The notes under the pieces were generated by a model. It saw nothing but the letters and a program-made list of their open reading frames with translations. It was not told the origin of the DNA and did not search any database. A stretch of DNA of 64,000 nt from Sipunculus nudus (taxonomy: Eukaryota > Annelida > Sipuncula > Golfingiida > Sipunculidae). Made by a program: the position numbers and the translations under genes. Positions 59,973 to 64,000 of the stretch are shown one piece after another (position 1 is the first letter of the stretch; each line of letters opens with the position of its first letter). The DNA lies in contig CM049318.1 of the NCBI GenBank assembly GCA_026874595.1, positions 32,619,956 through 32,683,955 on the forward strand. The letters are read 5' to 3'.

Positions 59973-61361
59973 GAACAGATGAAAAAGCAAGTAGATAAAC
60001 AGCTATATTACAGCAGGTTTACATTTACCATACACCTTGTTAACTGATAGGCTTTATTAGTAGAATTGCAATATACATGAACCTCATGCTGGATATAACT
60101 TTTTTTTCTGTCAAGAAACTTCATGTGTATACCTCCTGATAGCTTGATATCAAGGATCATAATAAAGTGTCACATTTTCTAATGTATAACCATAAAAGCA
60201 TGAAACAGTTCATTTTGAATAAAAAATTAACTAGTCCACCAAGCCAGCCTTTCAAGCAACGTTTAAATGCTAAGATATTATTATAAGATTTCTTATATAA
60301 ATTAAATATATTAATTATCTAATCTCTTTATCAAGATGTACGTACATGTTATATTTGTCACATAGTTTTATATATGTGGACAAACTGGAGGCCCTAAATA
60401 GAAACATAATCCAGCAGGTGTTTAATTTTTCACTAATATGAACAATTCACTGTGATTTAATTATAGAAACATTCATTCTACCATTGCAGCGTTTGGAAAC
60501 ACAGGGTTGGACTTCCTGATGTATTTTATTTCTCGACGGTTCTTCACAGGGTCTAGTCCTAACTTTTATACCTTCTCCGCAAGTCGCAGTGCATTTTGTC
60601 CATGGACTCCAGGGGCTGCATCTTAGATCTACAAAACAAAAAACAAATTTTTATCATCTGTATTCTTTTCAAAACTGCCAGAAACAAAAACGTGTTAAGC
60701 GATTGTATTTATATATTGTATTACAAGACTTAGGGTAACATATTGCTTAATATCAATAGTGATTACTTACCTTGGCAGTTCATTTTAAAAATGAAGATAT
60801 CATCAATCAAAATATCTCCGTAAGGAGAATTTTGATGATATGCTTTTATATTGAGCTCGAATGGAGTGTCTTGGTGTGCACGGAATGTTTGAAAGAAATT
60901 CTTCCAGGCGTTACCTTGATCCCCTGCGAAATGACAAATGAGAAGATTTTTGTTTAGTTCCCTAAACAGGTACGTTCATTTGGAAATCAGACTTTAGATA
61001 CACTCTAAATAGAAACAGTATATTAACAGCGTTACGCACCATGTATCATATGATACCTTTTAAAAGAAAAGCCTTTTAAAGTATCTATCCGCAACGAACA
61101 TTTTCCGTGAAAGGTGACAAGTGAAATAGTTGTATAGTTTCAAAATGAAAGGCCTACCATTAATTGACTCGTTTAAATAAAAGTTCGCCGTATTGTTGTG
61201 GTTTATAATTTGGGCAACCAATTTGCCAATATCTTTTCCATACATGTGATATTTGAAATGTAGACAACCATTACCCTCCCAGCCATCTATGGGAGATACA
61301 GTCCAGATTTTTGCAGATCGGTACTTGTAATCCTTGCCCGCTTCGGAATATAAAAAGTACC
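38141..61361 (-). CDS. modular extracellular protein, MAM-TSP1x3-CUBx4 model (5' incomplete)
   Basis: Thirteen minus-strand exons, all phase-compatible, in transcript order: MAM 61361-61158 and 60923-60771; TSP1 60628-60482, 59881-59732 and 59308-59162; CUB 52619-52483, 49793-49571, 48158-48022, 47159-46937, 43827-43691, 41055-40833, 39462-39326 and 38392-38170 (or reading on to a stop at 38141). The first MAM exon and signal peptide are not in the window. TSP1-to-CUB joining crosses about 6.5 kb with no exon seen. It fits in phase (G plus CA), but the CUB set could be a separate gene or, given the duplication, two genes. An AATAAA (minus) at 37943-37948 lies downstream of the last exon. Such proteins are typically secreted or matrix-associated. 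Confidence 0.55.
38170..38392 (-). CDS. CUB unit 1, second CUB, second exon (possible last exon)
   Basis: Counterpart of 46937-47159 with three residue changes and five synonymous changes. If the GTGG|GTAAGA donor is unused, the frame adds nine codons and stops at 38141-38143. An AATAAA (minus) at 37943-37948 would then serve as poly(A) signal. If the donor is used, the next exon was not found. Confidence 0.8.
38810..39060 (-). repeat. SINE-like element, unit 1
   Basis: Minus strand: tRNA-like head (GATATAGCGGTTAAGCACAG, GGAGTTCCGAATTC), then the core GCCGTGTTTCCCTCGCAAAA. (CA)n runs flank it at 39060-39081 and about 38631-38650. Confidence 0.55.
39326..39462 (-). CDS. CUB unit 1, second CUB, first exon
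   Basis: Counterpart of 48022-48158; protein identical, eight synonymous changes. Confidence 0.85.
40833..41055 (-). CDS. CUB unit 1, first CUB, second exon
   Basis: Counterpart of 49571-49793. Three residue changes (M/T, Y/F, D/H) and four synonymous changes. Same missing Cys 3 and Cys 4. Confidence 0.85.
41737..41909. other. segment present only in duplication unit 1
   Basis: About 173 bp between AATCAGAT and CATTAG that is absent at the matching place in unit 2 (about 50706). It begins TGTGACC and contains a T-rich tract. It is an insertion in unit 1 or a deletion in unit 2. Confidence 0.6.
43057..43480 (+). pseudogene. decayed coding relic of unknown family, unit 1
   Basis: A frame beginning WAKAKDYDVLFSDKESVYVV breaks and continues in other frames. 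Pieces match the unit 2 copy. It sits in a CUB intron on the opposite strand. It looks like an old mobile-element protein (the start is faintly like Myb/SANT-type helix text), but I cannot name it. Confidence 0.35.
43691..43827 (-). CDS. CUB unit 1, first CUB, first exon
   Basis: Counterpart of 52483-52619 with the same splice sites. Two residue changes (P for S, V for L after ESECK) and two synonymous changes. Confidence 0.85.
44880..44957 (+). pseudogene. truncated copy of the same relic at the duplication junction
   Basis: Matches about 53628-53705 and then stops abruptly where the 68-bp minisatellite begins. Confidence 0.55.
44958..46275. repeat. 68-bp minisatellite, right array (about 19 units)
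   Basis: Same unit as 36595-37565 and longer. It begins exactly where the first duplicated segment breaks off. Confidence 0.85.
46937..47159 (-). CDS. CUB unit 2, second CUB, second exon
   Basis: Acceptor CTTTCAG, donor GTGG|GTAAGA, 223 nt, in phase 0, out phase 1. VDYLDIYDGKNVKAPGIYSL, STGRHMYIQFWSS and RGFYLTYRAVG. Unspliced, it would read on to a stop at 46908, with AATAAA (minus) at about 46707; this leaves a separate-gene reading open. Confidence 0.85.
47540..47765 (-). repeat. SINE-like element, unit 2
   Basis: Duplicate of 38810-39060 with small deletions, including loss of about 25 bp in the middle. Confidence 0.55.
48022..48158 (-). CDS. CUB unit 2, second CUB, first exon
   Basis: Acceptor CATTTTCAG, donor CGAAAC|GTACGT, 137 nt, in phase 1, out phase 0. 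TTCPNRVISL, GFITSPGYLSGHYY and DCHWSITAPSRN. The protein is identical to the unit 1 copy despite eight synonymous base changes. Confidence 0.85.
49571..49793 (-). CDS. CUB unit 2, first CUB, second exon
   Basis: Acceptor TATTTTAG, donor ATCG|GTATGT, 223 nt, in phase 0, out phase 1. HYDFLGVYDGYNTSQPSI, SSGQYMFLHFASDS and KRGFSVTYQAIG form the second half. The usual Cys 3 and Cys 4 positions are His (LHYDFL, MHGNV). Confidence 0.85.
50332..50560. other. segment present only in duplication unit 2
   Basis: About 230 bp between TTCCCATTTA and GCCTTGCTATATTTGC that is absent in unit 1 (about 41582). It starts ACTAGATCTAGT, a palindrome. No coding content. Confidence 0.6.
51865..52276 (+). pseudogene. 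decayed coding relic of unknown family, unit 2
   Basis: Counterpart of 43057-43480. The later part is open for 80 residues (FHGDNN-like text and TRRRLTTAAPEVFELVQGD). Frame breaks remain. Confidence 0.35.
52483..52619 (-). CDS. CUB unit 2, first CUB, first exon
   Basis: Acceptor ATTTTACAG, donor AGTCAG|GTAGGT, 137 nt, in phase 1, out phase 0. ESECKSK, GTITSPGYKNGQNYG and NCRWRISAP form the first half of a CUB domain with Cys 1 and 2. Confidence 0.85.
53630..54040 (+). pseudogene. frameshifted relic of a WWP/RNS/LRK-type protein
   Basis: Starts MTNEQQDIINALFGHSG and continues for 37 codons to a stop. A second frame gives CPQCLCDPCITD and GWWPQECKLPHNRNS; a third frame then gives LRKAKYRFFWTMLHHRSVW. 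Shifting frames with sensible, Cys- and Trp-rich text indicate a once-coding sequence with at least two frameshifts. The family is not identified; probably a multicopy or mobile-element gene. Confidence 0.45.
54590..54672 (-). repeat. tRNA-derived SINE head
   Basis: On the minus strand GCCTAGTGGTTAAGGTGTTG resembles a tRNA A box and GGTTGGAACCCC a B box, at tRNA-like spacing. It lacks a full acceptor stem, so it is a SINE head rather than a tRNA gene. Confidence 0.55.
54673..56479. other. intron or intergenic, nothing recognised
   Basis: AT-rich without convincing exons or repeats, inside the presumed TSP1-to-CUB intron. Confidence 0.4.
56480..56720 (+). repeat. local repeat block beta, copy 1
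   Basis: Shares TTTCACAGATGCTGGCATAA and ACCTGTGTCCCCA and CATTACACAAATG text with 57440-57740. Confidence 0.6.
57205..57435 (+). repeat. local repeat block alpha, copy 1
   Basis: GCGTCAGGTTCTAGTAAT, CATTATCATCAACGTA, CTTGCTTAAACAATGGG and TTTTCTGGAGGA recur in order at 57812-58040. A (TA)n run at 57246-57291 interrupts it. Confidence 0.65.
57440..57740 (+). repeat. local repeat block beta, copy 2
   Basis: Counterpart of 56480-56720. The 85-residue open frame over it (57334-57591) is probably chance within a repeat. Confidence 0.6.
57812..58040 (+). repeat. local repeat block alpha, copy 2
   Basis: Counterpart of 57205-57435 without the (TA)n run. Confidence 0.65.
58495..58565 (-). pseudogene. 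decayed TSP1 exon downstream of repeat 3
   Basis: CGGAGTGAGTTGCAGAGCTG followed by GGTCTGCTCTGTATGAGTTG retains SELQSWVCSV and then hits a stop. Flanking text at about 58195-58620 resembles 59340-59710, so it arose in a duplication with intron sequence. Confidence 0.6.
58565..59085 (+). repeat. dispersed repeat family B, copy 2
   Basis: Counterpart of 6240-6745. Ends with clustered TGACGTCA-type palindromes (58976, 59015). Confidence 0.55.
59162..59308 (-). CDS. TSP1 repeat 3
   Basis: Acceptor AACTTTTAG, donor CCAG|GTTAGT, 147 nt, phase 1 both ends. WSEWENWVCSVTCGKGQRTR and EPCYLQLCP. It differs from repeat 2 mainly by K/T, G/K and a shorter loop (GTDQTQS against GTEYESQT). Confidence 0.85.
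59645..59705 (-). pseudogene. decayed TSP1 exon between repeats 2 and 3
   Basis: GGAGTGGGAGAATTAGGTCT and then GCTCTGTACGACTCTGCAAG align to the start of the TSP1 exons, but the core Cys codons and acceptor are lost. Confidence 0.55.
59732..59881 (-). CDS. TSP1 repeat 2
   Basis: Acceptor CACTTTAAG, donor CCAG|GTTAGT, 150 nt, phase 1 both ends. WSEWENWVCSVTCGTGQRTR and SKSCGTE and EPCYLQLCP give six Cys. It is nearly identical to repeat 3. The long open frame in another reading of this exon is a shadow. Confidence 0.85.
59932..59972. repeat. (GATA)n microsatellite
   Basis: About ten perfect GATA units in the intron between TSP1 repeats 1 and 2. Confidence 0.95.
60482..60628 (-). CDS. TSP1 repeat 1
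   Basis: Acceptor TTTTGTAG, donor AATG|GTAGAA, 147 nt, phase 1 both ends. RCSPWSPWTKCTATCGEG and RTRPCEE and VQPCVSKRC show a full six-Cys TSP1. Confidence 0.85.
60771..60923 (-). CDS. MAM domain, last exon
   Basis: Acceptor CATTTCGCAG, donor CAAG|GTAAGT, 153 nt, phase 1 both ends. YGDILIDDIFIFKMNC ends the domain. It has the same length and phase as the plus-strand exon 5. Confidence 0.85.
61158..61361 (-). CDS. MAM domain, middle exon
   Basis: Acceptor TTGTTTCAG, donor AATG|GTAGGC, 204 nt, phase 1 both ends. GCLHFKYHMYGKDIGKLVAQ is the diagnostic MAM core (CLxFxYHMxGxxIGxL). It is equivalent to exon 4 of the plus-strand gene. Confidence 0.8.
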
Positions 61362-64000
61362 CTGAAACAATCGAAACAAATGTTAAATTTGTAGAATAAT
61401 GGATCTTTCAGATATTGGTAATAAAATGGCGAATGAAGAAAATGATAAAATTATATTGGAACTGCGTTGTACATCATTTGAGCAATAAACCACGAGAACG
61501 AGAACATGATCACGAAAAATACCTGAACTGATTCGGCTAAAGAAAAAACCAGTTTCGGTAAAATATTCAAACTTTCAAAATTAAAAATAAAAAACTTTCA
61601 ATTTAACTCTGGCGAAATCGGTTGGCAAACTACAAGAGAATTCGACTACTTTCAGGTCCAAATATAATGCCGATTGCATTTTGAAATAGTCACTATTAAG
61701 ATAGGAAATCAGAATGGATCAAATGTCGAAGCGATAGATCTAGACATATACTGTATTAGGCAAATCATTGATTAGTCCAGATGGTGATAATGGGCTTTTA
61801 CAAAATACATATTTACAGGTAACCTGCCCATAGACCTTTCCAGGTAAAAACACTACCAATATTAAACTTTTAAAATAGTCCAGCTCATAGCTGTTTTAAT
61901 GTTTTGCACAAATAATAAATTAAGAAAGCCAGAATTAATTTTCCTTTTTATTATATTTCTATTTTATATTATTGTCCTTATTACTGATCATATGTTTACA
62001 AAGTTATATTTGCAAACGCAATTTACGAGCCCAAACTGTGTAAAAGAGTAAATGTATGAGACCTAAATCATGTAGCTATTTTTAAAACTATTAAAAAAAA
62101 TATTTATTTCTTTTTTATATTTCATATATTTTATTCTTTTTTATCATCGACATTTCTTCATTAAATCAAGCTCATAGTCAACTAAATATGGTTCAATACA
62201 GAATAATATAGAATTATATACAAAGTCATTTAGCACAAAGACAATTCCAATGACAATCCACAATTTTAACATCTGGCATTTAAAATGAATAGTATGTTTC
62301 CCCATTTTCTACATAAATAGCACTTCTCTTTCTTTTTCTGCTACCTTACGTTCGGTTAATTCTTTATCTTTTACATACCTTATGAATATGAAAAGTGAAG
62401 GGACATTTCCTTGCTTACGATATAAAAAAAAAAAACTTAAATGTCAATAACAATTTATCAACTGTCGAACATCACTTGATTATATCACCATGAATATTAT
62501 ACATCACCATGCATATAAATCTTTGCCCGACTGGCCTAACTTGTAATATGGAAATAAATGGATTTGGTCATAAAAAATTCGCAAAAAAAAGGATTACAAA
62601 CAGATTCCGTATCAATAAAAAAATATGAGCATCAATTGGTATCTCCATATATATAACTTCTCGTTGACAGTCAAAATGTTGATTAAAATTTTAAATTGAA
62701 ATTTTCACAATAACATGTCCTTTGTTGTTTCATATAAATGCTTCACAGCTTTTTTCCAACAGAAATCGTTGGTTAGATATCGTTGGAGATTTACTTTGTT
62801 CACTGGTTCTTCAATTTCTTTCAATTTTGATCGATTATACACTTGCTTAAAATTTAATTTATTTAGATTAATGAATATACCCCATTGATATCAATTCATC
62901 AGATAATATATCATCATTTGACATGCATGTTTTTATACTATCTTGCCAATTCGGTGGAATCGCCTCCTGTAACCCTCTGCAGTAAATATAGTAAGAAGAA
63001 TAAACAGTACTATGACAAAGGGCGATAACTTTGTCCTCGTTTAGATGCCACCGATTCGTGTGCATTTGTTCTGCTACTCGTCAGTTGAACCCGTTTTACT
63101 GTTGCCTAACAGTGTTTATATATCAAACGTGTACACGTGACAACATGAATGATAAGGGGATTCTGGCGGAATTTTAAAGCTCCCACCACAGAATCTATAT
63201 CGTTATTGAAATCCAATGCAGTTTAGAGATTTACTTGTAACATATTTTCATGTTTCAATGTATCTGGAGATGTGGATCCTCCAGAATCGTATATACGTTG
63301 TAGAGCTTCCCTTTGAACAAATTTTCTTCAAGCAACCCATAAGTTGGGAGAGCTGTAAAGACATTTGTCTTCATGGAATGAAAATTATGAAAGCATAAAC
63401 ACCAAGGTACACGTGAACAAAGAAAAAGTGTGCACGTATATCAAATGGAGGTTGATCGTGTATGGAGACTTCAAATATTGAAAGCAGATTCATGTGGTAA
63501 TGTGTTAAGCGCTTGAATTCAAAACCTTTATTTACTTTTGAGACAGTAAAATGGCTTGCGAGGCGTTATACTGGATATGCTGAATCAATGAGTAATGACC
63601 GCGTATTGTACTAAAACCCCCTGCTCGGGCAGGACATGCTCTCTGTCCAAGGTCATAACGGGCCAGTGAGCTCAAAATGCTGAAAATCCCCAAGGGCTCT
63701 TAGGAAAAAAACGTGATAGACCACCTAACACCAGAATAAATAGGGGTACCTATTAGATGAATATTATCAAAACTTATTAATTATGTATCTTTATTTAGCG
63801 TCATCCCGTAAAATAAAACAAACCTGCCCTAGAAGAGTTTCGGCACGATACTTATGCCAAACTTCGAGGGAAAAATAAGAACGGATACAGATAAACATTT
63901 GTGGAGAACAAACAAAACTGCGTCTTGTATTGTGCAGTCTCCAATCCTTCAAAATGTCTCAACAAAAATAAACCCTTTCGAGGAACATATGAATGAACAC
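61362..64000. other. upstream intron or intergenic, first MAM exon not found
   Basis: I looked on the minus strand for the Cys-containing first MAM exon and signal peptide and did not find them. Open stretches at 62868-63065 (minus) and 63216-63398 (plus) contain single Cys-rich patches but no domain I can name. Confidence 0.4.

Noticed and set aside
62868-63398. Two Cys-containing open stretches as the missing first MAM exon
   Set aside because: Neither has the two-Cys plus GP-acidic pattern of the MAM start, and one is on the wrong strand.

Overview
The window looks like AT-rich genomic DNA from an invertebrate animal, most likely a mollusc or another lophotrochozoan. The evidence is intron-split genes with GT-AG boundaries, secreted modular proteins (MAM, thrombospondin type 1, von Willebrand A, CUB and C-type lectin domains), many (TA)n microsatellites, a Ty3/gypsy LTR, tRNA-derived SINE-like repeats and fold-back DNA. 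There is no bacterial gene organisation. I saw no rRNA gene, no intact tRNA gene and no CRISPR array. The species cannot be read from this sequence.

Layout. 1-1663 is the 3' end of a Ty3/gypsy element with a complete 3' LTR. 3.8-6.7 kb holds a 36-bp minisatellite, a TIR element and two dispersed repeats. 6.8-9.2 kb (minus) is a three-exon C-type-lectin-like gene model. 11.5-17.9 kb is a fold-back transposon flanked by an 8-bp target-site duplication; its centre carries other repeats with arrays of TGACCT motifs. 19.9-27.9 kb (plus) is an eight-exon gene for a secreted MAM-TSP1-vWA-TSP1 protein. 28-36.5 kb is repeat-rich intergenic DNA. 38.1-61.4 kb (minus) holds 13 phase-compatible exons: two MAM exons (the MAM start lies beyond the window), three TSP1 exons, and eight CUB half-domain exons.

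The eight CUB exons are two copies of a four-exon set inside an approximately 8.7-kb direct tandem duplication (about 36.6-44.96 kb and 44.96-53.7 kb). Between the copies I count by hand 19 synonymous and 8 amino-acid-changing differences in 720 coding bases, which suggests both copies have been under purifying selection. The plus-strand gene and the minus-strand cluster share MAM plus TSP1 exons of the same phase, and one MAM exon has the same length (153 nt), so they look like convergently arranged paralogues. The likely theme is extracellular adhesion or recognition, but no function is demonstrated.

All exon models rest on reading frame, splice-site consensus, phase and domain match. No transcript evidence was available. 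Joining the MAM/TSP1 exons to the CUB exons is an inference across an approximately 6.5-kb intron.
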